Shown in pieces: positions 49,376 to 59,836 of a DNA stretch of 64,000 bases (position 1 is the first letter of the stretch; the number at the start of each line of letters is the position of its first letter). The DNA comes from Billgrantia campisalis (lineage in GTDB: Bacteria; Pseudomonadota; Gammaproteobacteria; Pseudomonadales; Halomonadaceae). Under the pieces are notes generated by a model. It worked only from the letters and a program-made list of their open reading frames with translations. It was not told where the DNA came from and ran no database searches. The position numbers were made by a program, and so were the translations under genes. The stretch covers positions 62,001-126,000 of the forward strand of contig NZ_JABFUC010000012.1 of NCBI RefSeq assembly GCF_022341425.1, written 5' to 3'.

Positions 49376-52300
49376 ATGAAGCTGGTGACAGATGTGAACG
49401 ATGACCTGGCGATCCGTGCCCGGCGCTTGACCCAGGCAGGTGTCGCGCTGGTCGCGCTGGTGATCCTGGCCATGGCCTGGACGCTATACAGCGCTACTAT
49501 CAGTACTCGCAATGCAACCGAGGACATCCTGCAGTCGGAGCGTATTTCCGACGCACTCGAAACGATCAGCCGGGAACTCCACCGGGCCGAAGCCGCCCAG
49601 CGGGGGCATATCTTGAGCGGAGATTCGGCGTATCTGGCCATGCGCCACCAGGCCGTTGACGAGTTGCCGATCGCCATCGACAGGCTTCGGCAATATGCCG
49701 ACCAGGACCCCCTCATCGGCCCCCAGGTCGAGCAGCTCGAGGAGCGGATCGAGAGCCGCATCGAGCTGATGAACGAGCACCTGCACCTCTTCCAGGAAGA
49801 AGGCCTTGCTGCAGCAGGACAGCTTGCCGCCTCACCCCGGCTCAGGGAAGCCGCCGCAGATACCCATGCGTTGATCCACCAGCATCTCGACCAGGAAAGG
49901 CAGCGCATCGAACGCCGACTTCACGCCCAGCAGAACCGCTACCAGTCCCAGATGATGGTGTTCTTCATCCTGGTGCCGGTCATACTGCTGACTCTCCTGC
50001 TGGGCTACCTTGCGCTGATTGCGCTACAGCGGGCCCGCCACCGGGCCGAGCGTGACCTCCGAACCATTACCGACAACCTTCCGGGGGCAGTCTATCAATA
50101 CTGGCAACAGCCCAATGGCACCTGTGGTTTCTCTTTCGTCAGCGAAGGGATTCACGATCTGCTTGGCCTCGAGCCCGCGGCGGTAGTGGGTAGCCCCCGC
50201 GCCATGTTCGACCGGATTGCGGTGGACGACCTTCCTGGCTTGGAAGCGGCCATCGACGCCTCGGCCAGGACACTAGCACAATTCGAGTTCACTCACCGCG
50301 TCAGCCATGCGAATGGGAAAATACGCTCTATTAATGCTCGCTCCTCACCATATCGCCGGAAGGATGGCACCGTGGTGTGGAACGGTTATTGGTCAGATGT
50401 CACCGAGCAAATGGCCACGGAGAAGGAGCTGGTCATCAGTAAGCATCAGTTGCAGATGGCCGTCGAACTCAGCCAACTGGGCAAATGGCACTGGTCTATC
50501 CCCCGCGACGAACTGGACTGGTCACCACGCTGTTGCGAGATCTTCGGGGTGCCGCCAGACACGCCGCTGAATTTCGAGTTATTCCTCGGATGCACGCACC
50601 CTGATGATCGCACGCGGATTCAAGACGCCGTCAATACTGCGCTGCAGCAGGGAGTGCAGTACCAAGAGGAGTTTCGGGTCGTCTGGCCGGACGGCTCAGT
50701 ACACTGGGTGGAAGCCGCGGGCCGCGCCCAGTATTCCCATGATGGCCACCCGGAATCCATGGACGGCATCGTCATCGACATTAATGCGCGCAAGAACATG
50801 GAGCTCACCCTGCGAGCCGCCAAGGAGTCCGCGGAAGTCGCCAACCGTGCCAAGAGCACCTTCCTGGCGACCATGAGCCACGAGATCAGGACACCGCTGA
50901 ACGGGGTGCTGGGTATGCTGGAGGTGCTCAGCCTTACCGAGCTGAACCCGGAGCAGCGCACCACCGTGGAGGTCATACGCCAATCGAGCCGATCCCTGCA
51001 ACGATTGATCGGCGACGTGCTGGACCTCTCGAAGATAGAGGCTGAGAAACTCGAGCTCCATCCCTGCGCGGCCTCGATCCAGCGGATCGTCGAAGACGTC
51101 CTGGCACTGTACAGCAGCACTGCCACCAGCCACGGCCTGACATTGAGCGCTACCATCGATCCCGGTATCAGCCCCGCCGTCATGGTCGACAGCCTGCGAC
51201 TGAAGCAGATCCTCAACAACCTGATCAGTAACGCCTTGAAGTTCACAGAAGAAGGCGGCATCGAGGTAGATGTCGCCTGTATCCGGCGGGAAAAGCGGCG
51301 AGAGTGGGTGCAGATTACGGTCAAGGATACGGGCATCGGCATCGAGCCGGCGCTTCAAGCCCGCCTGTTCGATCCGTTCATGCAGGCCGAAAGCAGCATA
51401 TCCACTCGCTACGGGGGCACCGGCCTAGGGCTGTCCATCTGCCAACGCTTGGCCAAGCTGATGGGTGGGGAAATCGAATTGACCAGTCAACCGGGTCAGG
51501 GCACGACCCTGACCTTGACCCTGCCCGTTGCACCCGCCGACCCGGCACAGCTCGTCGATGTCACCCGCGAACAACACCGGGAAGAGCTCAAGGCCGCCAC
51601 CGCGAGGCGTACGCCACCGACACTCGAGCAGGCGGAAGAGGAGGGGACGCTGATTCTGGTCGTGGATGACCACCCCACGAACCGCCAGGTGCTGATGCGC
51701 CAACTCAACCTGCTCGGCTATGCCGCCGAATGTGCCGAAGATGGGCAGCAGGCCCTCGAACTGTGGCGACGCCGCCGATTCGGCTTGATCCTGGCCGACT
51801 GCAACATGCCACGCATGAATGGCTACGAGCTGGCGCGGGCCATCCGCCAAGACGAAGCCAGCGATACAGCGGCCAACCATATCCCGATCATTGCCTTCAC
51901 CGCCAATGCCCTGGGTGGGGATGCATCGCGCTGCTTTGCCGCTGGCATGGACGACTACCTGAGCAAGCCGGCCGGTATGCTGCAACTGCGTAACATGATC
52001 GAGAACTGGCTGCCGCATCCCTCCGCTCGGGGGAGTGTAGCCGATACCCTCGCCGCCACGCCGCCTCCCTTGGATCCTGCGGCTGATGACCCCGTGGACC
52101 CGACCGCGCTGGACCTGGTTTCCGGTGATGACGGGGAGCTGGCGCGCGAGATCCTGCACGACTTCCGATGCTCGAACGAGCTCGATGCTAAGCGTCTCGA
52201 ACAGGCGATATACGACAGCGACAGCACGACACTGGTGCGTGCGGCTCACCGGATCAAAGGGGCGAGCCGGCTTGTCGGTGCCCACCCGCTCGCCCAGACC

Positions 52301-52414
52301 TGCGAGCGCCTCGAGCGCGCTGGCCGCTCGGAGGCGTGGGGGGAGATCGTCGTTGGTCTCGAGGAATTCAGACAGGAACAGGAGCGTCTGCATGCCTATA
52401 TCGACCGACTCTGA
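49376..52414 (+). CDS. Hybrid sensor histidine kinase (CHASE3-PAS-PAS-HisKA-HATPase-REC-HPt)
   Basis: About 1012 residues from the ATG at 49376; a start at 49313 would add 21 residues. Two spans (about 20-40 and 195-215) flank a CHASE3-like helical sensor. Two PAS domains follow, then HisKA with the phosphoacceptor His in [15 protein letters not shown], an ATPase domain ([26 protein letters not shown]), a REC domain ([12 protein letters not shown], Asp in [15 protein letters not shown]), and a C-terminal HPt domain (His in [14 protein letters not shown]). This is the EvgS/BvgS phosphorelay design. Its last 23 bases overlap a REC-EAL response regulator, its probable partner. Confidence 0.92.
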   Translation: MKLVTDVNDDLAIRARRLTQAGVALVALVILAMAWTLYSATISTRNATEDILQSERISDALETISRELHRAEAAQRGHILSGDSAYLAMRHQAVDELPIAIDRLRQYADQDPLIGPQVEQLEERIESRIELMNEHLHLFQEEGLAAAGQLAASPRLREAAADTHALIHQHLDQERQRIERRLHAQQNRYQSQMMVFFILVPVILLTLLLGYLALIALQRARHRAERDLRTITDNLPGAVYQYWQQPNGTCGFSFVSEGIHDLLGLEPAAVVGSPRAMFDRIAVDDLPGLEAAIDASARTLAQFEFTHRVSHANGKIRSINARSSPYRRKDGTVVWNGYWSDVTEQMATEKELVISKHQLQMAVELSQLGKWHWSIPRDELDWSPRCCEIFGVPPDTPLNFELFLGCTHPDDRTRIQDAVNTALQQGVQYQEEFRVVWPDGSVHWVEAAGRAQYSHDGHPESMDGIVIDINARKNMELTLRAAKESAEVANRAKSTFLATMSHEIRTPLNGVLGMLEVLSLTELNPEQRTTVEVIRQSSRSLQRLIGDVLDLSKIEAEKLELHPCAASIQRIVEDVLALYSSTATSHGLTLSATIDPGISPAVMVDSLRLKQILNNLISNALKFTEEGGIEVDVACIRREKRREWVQITVKDTGIGIEPALQARLFDPFMQAESSISTRYGGTGLGLSICQRLAKLMGGEIELTSQPGQGTTLTLTLPVAPADPAQLVDVTREQHREELKAATARRTPPTLEQAEEEGTLILVVDDHPTNRQVLMRQLNLLGYAAECAEDGQQALELWRRRRFGLILADCNMPRMNGYELARAIRQDEASDTAANHIPIIAFTANALGGDASRCFAAGMDDYLSKPAGMLQLRNMIENWLPHPSARGSVADTLAATPPPLDPAADDPVDPTALDLVSGDDGELAREILHDFRCSNELDAKRLEQAIYDSDSTTLVRAAHRIKGASRLVGAHPLAQTCERLERAGRSEAWGEIVVGLEEFRQEQERLHAYIDRL

Positions 52415-53654
52415 ACAGACTACCGGGTTGCCTCCCGGCCTGCGCCTGCTGATCGTCGAGGACCATGACTTTCAGCGGCAGGTGCTGGCGGGCTTGCTTC
52501 GTCGTCTCGGGGCAGAGGAGATTCACGAGGCCGCTTGCGGCCACTCGGCACTCGAACTGATGGCCACCCTTGAGCCACCCGTGGATATCGTCATCAGCGA
52601 TCTCGACATGCCCGGCATGGACGGCATGGAGTTCATACGGCGAGTGGGGGAGTCATGGCACGAGCCAGCACTGGTTATCGTCAGTGCTCTGGAGCCCTCG
52701 TTGATCCGTTCCGTTCGCACCATGGCTGCGGCCTATGGCCTCAGCTTACTGGACACCATAGAAAAGCCCCCCGCGCCACGCGAACTCTTGAGCGCGCTGC
52801 GCAAGTACAAGCCTGATCAACGGCGCCTCAGAGCACCGCCCATGGAGGAACACTACTCCGCCGCAGACCTTGAGGCTGCCATGGTAGGCGACCAGTTCGA
52901 GCCCTTCTTCCAGCCGAAGGTGGAACTGGCTACGGGGCGCCTGTGTGGCTTCGAAGCCCTGGCCCGCTGGCGCCACCCCGAGCACGGGGTATTGTCACCC
53001 CACGCCTTCATCGACACCATGGAGTCCCGGGGGCTGATCGATGCGCTCACCGATGTCATGCTCGACAAGGCGAGCGCCTGGTGTGCCTTTTGGCGAAATC
53101 GCGGTCTGGATATCAAGGTCTCGGTGAATATCTCCATCCAGTCCCTGGCCGATGTCGGGTTGGCGGAATCGCTGATCGAGCGAGTGCGTCGACAGGGGCT
53201 GGACCCCTGCTACATGATCCTCGAGATCACCGAAACGGCGGTCATGATTGAGGTGGGGCGCGTGCTGGAGAATCTTGCAAGGCTGCGCATGAAGGGGTTC
53301 GAATTATCGATCGACGACTATGGCACCGGCTACTCATCCATGCAGCAACTCACCCGTATCGCCGCCGGTGAGTTGAAGATCGACCGCACCTTCGTCAACT
53401 TCGCTTCGCACCAAAATGACGGTCGAGTGATCTTGAGATCCAGCCTGGAAATGGCCAGAAAACTGAACCTGACAACGGTGGCAGAAGGCGTCGAGACGCC
53501 TGAGGACTGGGCACTGCTGGCCGAATACGGCTGTGACCAGGCTCAAGGGTACCTGATAGCTCGCCCCATGGCGGCCGACACCGTGGCAGACTGGGCCCAA
53601 CAATGGGATCCAGAGCGCTGGCTTACCGGCTTATCGCCTGAACTGAAGCAATGA
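52392..53654 (+). CDS. Response regulator with EAL (c-di-GMP phosphodiesterase) domain
   Basis: 420 residues from the ATG at 52392. An N-terminal REC domain ([20 protein letters not shown]; Asp in [14 protein letters not shown]) is followed by a complete EAL domain: [49 protein letters not shown], and [13 protein letters not shown]...CDQAQGY. The catalytic Glu and metal residues appear intact, so it should hydrolyse c-di-GMP when phosphorylated, as in RocR/VieA-type proteins. It overlaps the hybrid kinase gene by 23 bases. Confidence 0.93.
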   Translation: MPISTDSEQTTGLPPGLRLLIVEDHDFQRQVLAGLLRRLGAEEIHEAACGHSALELMATLEPPVDIVISDLDMPGMDGMEFIRRVGESWHEPALVIVSALEPSLIRSVRTMAAAYGLSLLDTIEKPPAPRELLSALRKYKPDQRRLRAPPMEEHYSAADLEAAMVGDQFEPFFQPKVELATGRLCGFEALARWRHPEHGVLSPHAFIDTMESRGLIDALTDVMLDKASAWCAFWRNRGLDIKVSVNISIQSLADVGLAESLIERVRRQGLDPCYMILEITETAVMIEVGRVLENLARLRMKGFELSIDDYGTGYSSMQQLTRIAAGELKIDRTFVNFASHQNDGRVILRSSLEMARKLNLTTVAEGVETPEDWALLAEYGCDQAQGYLIARPMAADTVADWAQQWDPERWLTGLSPELKQ

Positions 53655-53841
53655 GTGCAGCGCCTGTGGTGCTCAGGGCACCTGTGCTCCCCCTATCAGC
53701 TCAAGAAGAAGGGATTACTGGAGGGCTTACAAAAGGCGGGTACTATGTCTCCCCTCCAGTACAATGCCTCCCCACCAGGATGCAGCCCCTATTGCGCGCC
53801 CCGCTCTGAATTGTCACCACTCCACTGCCCGGAAACCGCCG

Positions 53842-54594
53842 ATGCCCCGTCACGATACTGCCCTCTCAGAGCTGCCCGACAGCGAACGCCTCTCCAAGCG
53901 GCTGGCGCGCCAGCTTCCCTGCTCGCGCCGTGAGGCCGAGCTGTATATCTCCGGAGGCTGGGTGTTGGTCGACGGCGAGGTGGTCGAAGAGCCCCAGTTC
54001 AAGGTCGCCGGGCAGCGCGTCGAACTCGCCCCCGGGGCCAGGGCCGAACCGTTGGCACCGGCCACCCTGCTGCTCAACTGTCCCCCGGGGCATGACGCCA
54101 CCGAAGGCGATGCGCTGGCCAGGACGCTGATCACGCTGGCGTCGCACTGGCCGGAGGATCCGGCAGGCCTGCGCCCGCTCAAGGCCTACTTCCGGGGCCT
54201 GGTGCCGATGCTGCCGCTGACGCCGGGCATGTCCGGCCTGCTGGTCTTCACCCAGGACCGGCGCGTCGCCAGGCGGCTCAATGAGGATACCGTGCGGCTG
54301 GAGCAGGAGTTCGTGGCTGAGGTACGCGGCACCCTGAGCGAGACGCAGCTCGAGGCGCTGCGCCGTGGCACGGCCGAACCGGGACGGCGGCTCGCGCCCT
54401 GCAAGGTGAGCTGGCAGAGCGAAACCCATCTACGCTTTGCCTTGAAGGGAATGGTGCCGGGCCAGCTCGAGGCCATGTGCGAAAGCGTTGGCTTGACGCT
54501 GTTGTCGCTGAAGCGCCTGCGGATTGGCGGGGTGTCCCTGGGGCGTGTGCCGCAAGGCCAGTGGCGCTATCTCAGCCACGGCGAGCGCTTTTGA
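53842..54594 (+). CDS. RsuA/RluF-type pseudouridine synthase-like protein lacking the catalytic Asp
   Basis: 250 residues. An N-terminal S4 domain (RLSKRLARQLPCSRREAELYISGGWVLVDG, split) is followed by the RluF/RsuA fold, with LVFTQDRRVARRLNED and the C-terminal LKRLRIGGVSLGRVPQGQWR. Where family members have RxDxxTxGLL, this protein reads LTPGMSGLL, so the catalytic Asp is replaced by Thr. It may bind RNA without isomerising uridine. The 187 bases before it contain no gene. Confidence 0.8.
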   Translation: MPRHDTALSELPDSERLSKRLARQLPCSRREAELYISGGWVLVDGEVVEEPQFKVAGQRVELAPGARAEPLAPATLLLNCPPGHDATEGDALARTLITLASHWPEDPAGLRPLKAYFRGLVPMLPLTPGMSGLLVFTQDRRVARRLNEDTVRLEQEFVAEVRGTLSETQLEALRRGTAEPGRRLAPCKVSWQSETHLRFALKGMVPGQLEAMCESVGLTLLSLKRLRIGGVSLGRVPQGQWRYLSHGERF

Positions 54595-54717
54595 CGCGAC
54601 ATTCTGCTCCCTTTCCCGATTCGTTATCGCTCTGTATGCTGAAGTCGAGGTACCCATGCCGTCCGGCCTGAGCCGGCCGGCACCCGATTCGCAGCCTTAA
54701 CCAGAAGGATATGTCGC

Positions 54718-55851
54718 ATGTCGGAAAATCCCAAGAGCCCACTGTTCCAGGATAATCGCGTCAAGGCGCTGGCGGCCGTGGCGGTGGTTGGCGTGGTCTG
54801 GGCGATCTTCGCCCAGTCCAGTGCCAGCTCTCACCGCGACCACAGCGAGGCCCTCGAGTCGCAGCTGTCGGCGATGGAGAGCGAACAGCAGGCGCTGGTC
54901 AGCCAGCTGGAAGAGCGTGACGCGGCCGGCGAGGAGATCGAGGCGCTGGAAGCCCGCATTGCCGAGCTGGAGGAGGAGCGCCAGGCCGCCGCGGCGGCAG
55001 TAGAGGAAGAGCGTGAGGCTGCGGAAGCCGAGATGCAGACGCGCCTGGCCGAGCTCGAGGAGCAGCGGGCCGCCGCCGAAGCGGCCATGGCCGAGGAGCA
55101 GGAAACGGCGCGAGCCGAGCTGGAGCGAATCGAAGCCGAAGTGGCCGACACCGAAGCGCGCCTGAGTGAGCTGCAGGAAGAGCGTGCCGCCCTGGAGGGC
55201 GATATCGAGGCCTACCAGGCCGAAAAGGCCGAGGTCGAGGAGGCGTTGGCGGCGCTGCGTGGCGACTATGAAGCGGTGGATCAGGCCCGCAGCGATGCCG
55301 AGGCCGCACGCGCCGAGGCGGAAGAGGCGCGTCAGGAGGCCGAAGCAGCGCGTCAGGAAGCCGAAGAGCTGCGCGAGATTGCCGTCGATGAGCGTCAGGA
55401 AGCCGTGGTCGCCCGCAACCTGGCCGATAATGAGCTGGCCGCCATCGAAGACGAGATCGCCGCGGGCGACGAGCGACTGGCCGTACTGAACACCGAGATC
55501 GCCGACCGGGAATCCACCCTCGAGGCGCTGGAGAACGACATCGAGGCGCTGGAGGTCTGGCGTGACGAGGTGGAGCGTGAAGTGGGCGAGGCCCGCGACG
55601 AGCGTGACGAGGCGCTGGCCGCACTCGAACAGGCGCGGGTCGAGCGTGACGACCTGATGATCGCCATCGGCATCGGCCGTGACGAACTGGCCGATATCGA
55701 GGGTCGCGTCGAGCGCCGCGAAGAACAGCTCGAGCGGCTGGAGGGGCAGCTCGCCAACTGGCGCAGCGAGCTCGCCGATCTGGAAGCGCGGATGGAGGAG
55801 GTCGAGTCCGACACCGAAGCCGAGACCGAAGCGCAGACGGCCGACGACTGA
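54718..55851 (+). CDS. Membrane-anchored long coiled-coil protein
   Basis: 377 residues. A short cytoplasmic N-terminus precedes one span (VKALAAVAVVGVVWAIFAQS, about 14-34). The rest, to about residue 370, is almost continuous coiled coil, rich in Glu, Ala, Arg and Leu, with repeats such as EARQEAEAARQEAEELRE. The very high Glu and Ala content gives a strongly acidic protein. No domain is recognised. It may organise the envelope or act as a scaffold. A terminator hairpin follows. Confidence 0.75.
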   Translation: MSENPKSPLFQDNRVKALAAVAVVGVVWAIFAQSSASSHRDHSEALESQLSAMESEQQALVSQLEERDAAGEEIEALEARIAELEEERQAAAAAVEEEREAAEAEMQTRLAELEEQRAAAEAAMAEEQETARAELERIEAEVADTEARLSELQEERAALEGDIEAYQAEKAEVEEALAALRGDYEAVDQARSDAEAARAEAEEARQEAEAARQEAEELREIAVDERQEAVVARNLADNELAAIEDEIAAGDERLAVLNTEIADRESTLEALENDIEALEVWRDEVEREVGEARDERDEALAALEQARVERDDLMIAIGIGRDELADIEGRVERREEQLERLEGQLANWRSELADLEARMEEVESDTEAETEAQTADD

Positions 55852-55880
55852 CACGCTGTTTGTCCCGCACTCCCCATACC

Positions 55881-55914
55881 CACGACGGCGAGCCTGGCTC
55901 GCCGTCGTGTGTTT
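55881..55914 (+). terminator. Terminator after the coiled-coil gene
   Basis: A 12-bp perfect stem (CACGACGGCGAG with its complement), a CCTGG loop, then TGTTT. It lies 30 bases after the stop codon. Confidence 0.8.
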
Positions 55915-56013
55915 GCAGACCGGTGTTGGGCCGCGGGGCGTCGCGCTATACTGGCCGCACAATCACCCCGGCAGGCTGGGGTGTCTTCATGCAGCAGTGC
56001 GAAGGAGCGAGTC

Positions 56014-56820
56014 GTGATCGAAGGGGTCAAGCACATCGTCGCCGTGGCGTCCGGCAAGGGTGGGGTGGGCAAGTCCACCGTCACCGTCAACCTGGCGCTG
56101 GCCATGGCCGCCGAGGGGTATCGGGTTGGCGTGCTCGACGCCGACATCTATGGCCCCAGTCAGGCCCAGATGCTGGGGGTCGGCGAGGGGGTGCGTCCCG
56201 AGTCGGCCGGCGAGAACCGCTTTCGCCCGCTTCAGGCCCACGGCCTCCAGGCCATGTCCATGGCCTTTTTGGTCGACATCCGCGAGCCCATGGTGTGGCG
56301 CGGCCCCATGGTGGCCGGGGCCTTTCAGCAGCTGCTTTCCCAGACCGCCTGGGAGGCGCTGGATTACCTGTTCATCGACATGCCCCCCGGGACCGGCGAC
56401 GTCCAGCTGACCCTGGCTCAGAAGGTGCCGGTGGATGGTGCGGTGATCGTCACCACCCCCCAGGACATCGCCCTGCTCGACGCCCGCAAGGGCATCGAGA
56501 TGTTTCGCAAGGTGAACGTGCCGGTGCTCGGCGTGGTGGAGAACATGAGCCTGCATGTCTGCACGAACTGCGGTCATGCCGAGCCGATCTTCGGCGAGGG
56601 CGGCGGCGAGCGTATCGCCAGCGAGTACCAGACCCGCGTGCTGGGCCGGCTGCCGCTGGCGCTCTCCATCCGTGAGCAGGTCGACGGCGGCCACCCCACG
56701 GTGGTGGCCGAGCCCGACGGCGAGGTGGCCGCCACCTTCCGCGACATGGCCCGCCAGGTGGCCGAGCAGGTTGCCGGACAGCAGGAGGAGGGCCCGAGCA
56801 TCTCCTTCAGCGATGATTGA
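56014..56820 (+). CDS. apbC: Mrp/ApbC-family iron-sulfur carrier P-loop ATPase
   Basis: 268 residues from a GTG at 56014, chosen because AAGGAG lies seven bases upstream. It has the deviant Walker A SGKGGVGKST, LDADIYGPSQAQMLG, DMPPGTGDVQLTL, TTPQDIALLDARKGIEMF and the CxxC pair in HVCTNCGHAEPIFG. It lacks the N-terminal DUF59 domain of longer Mrp proteins, so it is the short form. It binds and transfers iron-sulfur clusters in the cytoplasm. Confidence 0.92.
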   Translation: MIEGVKHIVAVASGKGGVGKSTVTVNLALAMAAEGYRVGVLDADIYGPSQAQMLGVGEGVRPESAGENRFRPLQAHGLQAMSMAFLVDIREPMVWRGPMVAGAFQQLLSQTAWEALDYLFIDMPPGTGDVQLTLAQKVPVDGAVIVTTPQDIALLDARKGIEMFRKVNVPVLGVVENMSLHVCTNCGHAEPIFGEGGGERIASEYQTRVLGRLPLALSIREQVDGGHPTVVAEPDGEVAATFRDMARQVAEQVAGQQEEGPSISFSDD

Positions 56821-56826
56821 CTCCCG

Positions 56827-57021
56827 AAGCGAGGGGCGCCGGGGGCAGGCCGAAGAGGAGGTCCTACGCCAGGGGTGAGGAGCACTGCTCCGAACGGGCT
56901 GGCCATGGATGGCCAGCACCGGCCCTGCGAGCGGAGCGGGACGCGAGAGCGAAGCAGGGCGTCGGTAGCGCCCAAGGAGGGGTTTACAGCGCCTCCTCGC
57001 AGGCCTGCCCCCGGGTCAGCC
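56827..57021 (+). repeat. Structured intergenic element (copy B, after apbC)
   Basis: The left half (56827-56873) and right half (56961-57021) align with the element at 31467-31580, with outer arms CCGGGGGCAGGCC and GAGGAGG pairing CCTCCTC and GGCCTGCCCCCGG. An extra block of about 85 bases between them holds GGAGCA/TGCTCC, GCTGGCC-ATGGAT-GGCCAGC and CCCTGC/GCAGGG hairpins. The ATGGAT loop keeps the CANGGATG motif. Relative to copy A, an A-U pair has become G-C and a G-C pair A-U in the stem. Confidence 0.7.
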
Positions 57022-57063
57022 CCGTGTTGTTATCGAATACCCTTGGGCGGATGACGCTCGCCG

Positions 57064-57096
57064 CCGGGGCCGCTATGATAGCGGCCCCGGTTTTTT
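57064..57096 (+). terminator. Terminator between apbC and dcd
   Basis: A 13-bp perfect stem (CCGGGGCCGCTAT with its complement) is followed by six Ts. It ends 39 bases before dcd, so the dcd promoter must lie within or upstream of it; TATGAT at the top of the stem (57074-57079) resembles a -10 box. Confidence 0.9.
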
Positions 57097-57135
57097 GGTT
57101 CTTACCCTTCGTTTTCAACCCAGCAGGATGTCCCG

Positions 57136-57702
57136 ATGAGCATCAAGTCCGACAACTGGATCCGCCGCATGGCCGAGCGGGAAGGCATGATCGAGCCCTT
57201 CGAGCACGACCAGGTGCGCTATGTGAACGACCGTCGGGTGATCTCCTACGGGACCTCCAGCTACGGCTACGATGTGCGCTGCGCCGACGAGTTCAAGGTG
57301 TTCACCAACATCCACTCGGCGGTGGTCGACCCCAAGGCCTTCGACGAAAAGAGCTTCGTCGACATCAAGGGCGATGTCTGCATCATCCCGCCCAACTCCT
57401 TCGCCCTGGCGCGCACCGTGGAGTACTTCCGCATCCCGCGCAGCGTGCTGACCATCTGCCTGGGCAAGTCCACCTATGCGCGTTGCGGCATCATCGTCAA
57501 CGTGACGCCGCTGGAGCCGGAGTGGGAAGGCCACGTGACCCTGGAGTTCTCCAACACCACCAACCTCCCGGCCAAGATCTACGCCAACGAAGGCGTGGCG
57601 CAGATGCTGTTCCTGGAGTCCGACGAGGTGTGTCAGACCTCCTACAAGGATCGCGGCGGCAAGTATATGGGGCAGCGGGGCGTCACCTTGCCTCGCACGT
57701 AA
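57136..57702 (+). CDS. dcd: dCTP deaminase
   Basis: 188 residues, standard for the trimeric enzyme. Conserved segments include [65 protein letters not shown] (split; it holds the catalytic Glu), and [16 protein letters not shown] [15 protein letters not shown]. It converts dCTP to dUTP for thymidylate synthesis. An AGGATG-type ribosome site precedes the ATG. Confidence 0.97.
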   Translation: MSIKSDNWIRRMAEREGMIEPFEHDQVRYVNDRRVISYGTSSYGYDVRCADEFKVFTNIHSAVVDPKAFDEKSFVDIKGDVCIIPPNSFALARTVEYFRIPRSVLTICLGKSTYARCGIIVNVTPLEPEWEGHVTLEFSNTTNLPAKIYANEGVAQMLFLESDEVCQTSYKDRGGKYMGQRGVTLPRT

Positions 57703-57775
57703 GGTAGCTATCAGGTACGAGGAGCGAGGTACAAGGGAACCCTCGACTCGCTCCTTATTCCTTCGATCAATACTG

Positions 57776-57873
57776 CCTCGAACCTCGAACCTCGAACCTC
57801 GAACCTCGAACCTCGAACCTCGAACCTCGAACCTCGAACCTCGAACCTCGAACCTCGAACCCCGAACCTCGAA
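57776..57873. repeat. Heptamer tandem array (CCTCGAA x14)
   Basis: Fourteen consecutive copies of CCTCGAA run from 57776 to 57873; one copy reads CCCCGAA. The array ends one base before the purN stop codon. An inverted repeat (GGAGCGAGG with CCTCG...CGCTCC, 57719-57755) lies between it and dcd. It sits between two convergent genes. Confidence 0.95.
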
Positions 57874-57874
57874 C

Positions 57875-58606
57875 CTACTCCTCGTCCAGCTCCTCCGCCG
57901 CGTCGGCGTGGGACATGCGCAGGCCGTGGGGCGGTAGCGGCATGCCGTCGAAGGTGGCGCCTTCGGCCTCGAGCTTCAGGCGCCCCTCAAGGAACCACTT
58001 CACCGCGATGGGATAGATCAGGTGCTCGCGGGCGTGCACCTTCGCCTTGAGGCTCTCCTCGGTTTCGTCGGCAGCGACGGCCACTTCGGCCTGCACCACC
58101 ACCGGGCCCCCGTCGAGCTCCTCGGTGACGAAGTGCACGCTGCAGCCGTGCTCGGCCACGCCGTCGGCCAGCGCCCGGGCATGGGTATTGAGCCCCTGGT
58201 AGGCGGGCAGCAGCGAGGGGTGGATATTGAGCATCCGCCCGAAGTAGCGCTGCACGAAGCGCGGCGTGAGAATCCGCATGAAACCGGCCAGCACGATCAG
58301 GTCCGGCTCATGGCGTTCGATCACCTTGATCAGGGCGCCGTCGTAGGCGTCTCGGCTCTCGTACTCGCGATGGGGCAGGACCACGGCGTCGATGCCCGCG
58401 TCCCGGGCACGCTGCAGGCCGTAAGCTTCCGGCTCGTTGGAGATCACCGCGACGATCTCGCCACCCAGTCGATCATGGGTCTGTTCGTCGATCAGCGCCT
58501 GGAGGTTGCTGCCGCTGCCCGAGATGAGCACCACCACCCGACGCACCTCGCTGGGTTCCGGGGTGATATCGCGCAGGGTGTCGCTCTGATAGTCGGTGTC
58601 GGTCAT
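57875..58606 (-). CDS. purN: Phosphoribosylglycinamide formyltransferase PurN
   Basis: 243 residues. It has [17 protein letters not shown], the folate-binding [32 protein letters not shown] (split; catalytic Asn-His-Asp set HPSLLP and the later D in [10 protein letters not shown]), and a C-terminal tail. An N-terminal extension of about 20 residues precedes the usual start. It formylates GAR using 10-formyl-tetrahydrofolate in purine synthesis. Its ATG overlaps the purM stop. Confidence 0.96.
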   Translation of the reverse strand: MTDTDYQSDTLRDITPEPSEVRRVVVLISGSGSNLQALIDEQTHDRLGGEIVAVISNEPEAYGLQRARDAGIDAVVLPHREYESRDAYDGALIKVIERHEPDLIVLAGFMRILTPRFVQRYFGRMLNIHPSLLPAYQGLNTHARALADGVAEHGCSVHFVTEELDGGPVVVQAEVAVAADETEESLKAKVHAREHLIYPIAVKWFLEGRLKLEAEGATFDGMPLPPHGLRMSHADAAEELDEE

Positions 58607-59679
58607 GGCTTGAGGTTCTCCAGCCGGACCGGCTCCTCGTCGGCCTGCCGCGCCACGATCTCGCCGATACGGTGGACCGTTTCGCCCTGGGCCTGGAGAT
58701 GGGCGCGGGCCTGGTCGGCCTGCTCGGCGGCCACCACCACCACCATGCCGATGCCGCAGTTGAGCACGCGATGCATCTCGTGTTCGTCGACGTTGCCCTG
58801 TGCCTGGAGCCAGTCGAACACCGCCGGCCGGGTCCAACTGGCCACGTCGATGCGCGCGCCGAGGGTGTCGGGCAGCACCCGGGGGATGTTCTCCAGCAGG
58901 CCGCCGCCGGTGATATGCGACAGCGCATGCACCTCGACGCCGCTCTCCTTGATCAGCGACAGCAGCGGCTTGACGTAGATGCGGGTGGGGGCGAGCAGGG
59001 CATCGCCCAGCGCCCGGCCGTCCAGGGCGGTATCCAGCGAGGCGCCGCTGACCTCGAGAATCTTGCGGATCAGCGAGTAGCCGTTGGAGTGGGGGCCGGA
59101 GGAGGCGATGCCCAGCAGCACGTCGCCCTCGGCCACCTTGCTGCCGTCGAGGATCTCGGATTTCTCCACCACGCCCACGCAGAAGCCGGCCAGATCGTAG
59201 TCGCTGCCCTCGTACATGCCCGGCATCTCGGCGGTCTCGCCGCCGACCAAGGCGCAGCCCGCCTGCTCGCAGCCCTCGCCGATACCGGTGACCACGTCGG
59301 CGGCGATGTCCACATCGAGCTTGCCCGTGGCATAGTAGTCGAGGAACAGCAGCGGCTCGGCGCCGGCCACCACCAGGTCGTTGACGCACATGGCCACCAG
59401 GTCGATGCCGATGGTGTCGTGCTTGCCGAGATCCATGGCCAGGCGCAGCTTGGTGCCGACGCCGTCGGTGCCGGATACCAGGACCGGCTCGCGATAGCCG
59501 CTGGGCAGCTGGCACAGGGCGCCGAACCCGCCGAGACCGCCCATCACTTCCGGACGCGCGGTGCGCTTGGCGACGCCCTTGATACGATCGACCAGGGCAT
59601 TGCCGGCATCGATGTCGACGCCGGCATCCTTGTAGTTGAGCGAAGCCTTGGGCGGCTGGGCGGAAGTGGAGTCGGTCAT
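58603..59679 (-). CDS. purM: Phosphoribosylformylglycinamidine cyclo-ligase PurM
   Basis: 358 residues. It contains [58 protein letters not shown] (split) and [11 protein letters not shown], all typical of AIR synthetase. It closes the imidazole ring of AIR with ATP. It is upstream of purN with an ATGA overlap, the common purMN operon. It is divergent from the AI-2E permease gene. Confidence 0.97.
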   Translation of the reverse strand: MTDSTSAQPPKASLNYKDAGVDIDAGNALVDRIKGVAKRTARPEVMGGLGGFGALCQLPSGYREPVLVSGTDGVGTKLRLAMDLGKHDTIGIDLVAMCVNDLVVAGAEPLLFLDYYATGKLDVDIAADVVTGIGEGCEQAGCALVGGETAEMPGMYEGSDYDLAGFCVGVVEKSEILDGSKVAEGDVLLGIASSGPHSNGYSLIRKILEVSGASLDTALDGRALGDALLAPTRIYVKPLLSLIKESGVEVHALSHITGGGLLENIPRVLPDTLGARIDVASWTRPAVFDWLQAQGNVDEHEMHRVLNCGIGMVVVVAAEQADQARAHLQAQGETVHRIGEIVARQADEEPVRLENLKP

Positions 59680-59836
59680 GGCCTGTCCTGTGTGTGAATC
59701 GCTGTCGATGCAACATCGGCACGGGCGCGGCTCGCCGCCTGCCGGCCGACGGTCGGTGGGGAAGATCGGGGCGGAATTGTAGCATCACGGCGCACGGCCC
59801 GCATCGCCGTGACGAGGTCAAGGAGAGGAGCAAGCG

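Noticed and set aside
54899..55870. A 323-codon Arg/Pro-rich minus-strand frame opposite the coiled-coil gene
   Set aside because: Composition is what GAG/GCG-rich coding DNA gives when read backwards; no start site or domain.
57776..57873. Short regular repeats that could suggest a CRISPR array
   Set aside because: The unit is 7 bases with no spacers; it is a simple tandem repeat and no cas gene is nearby.
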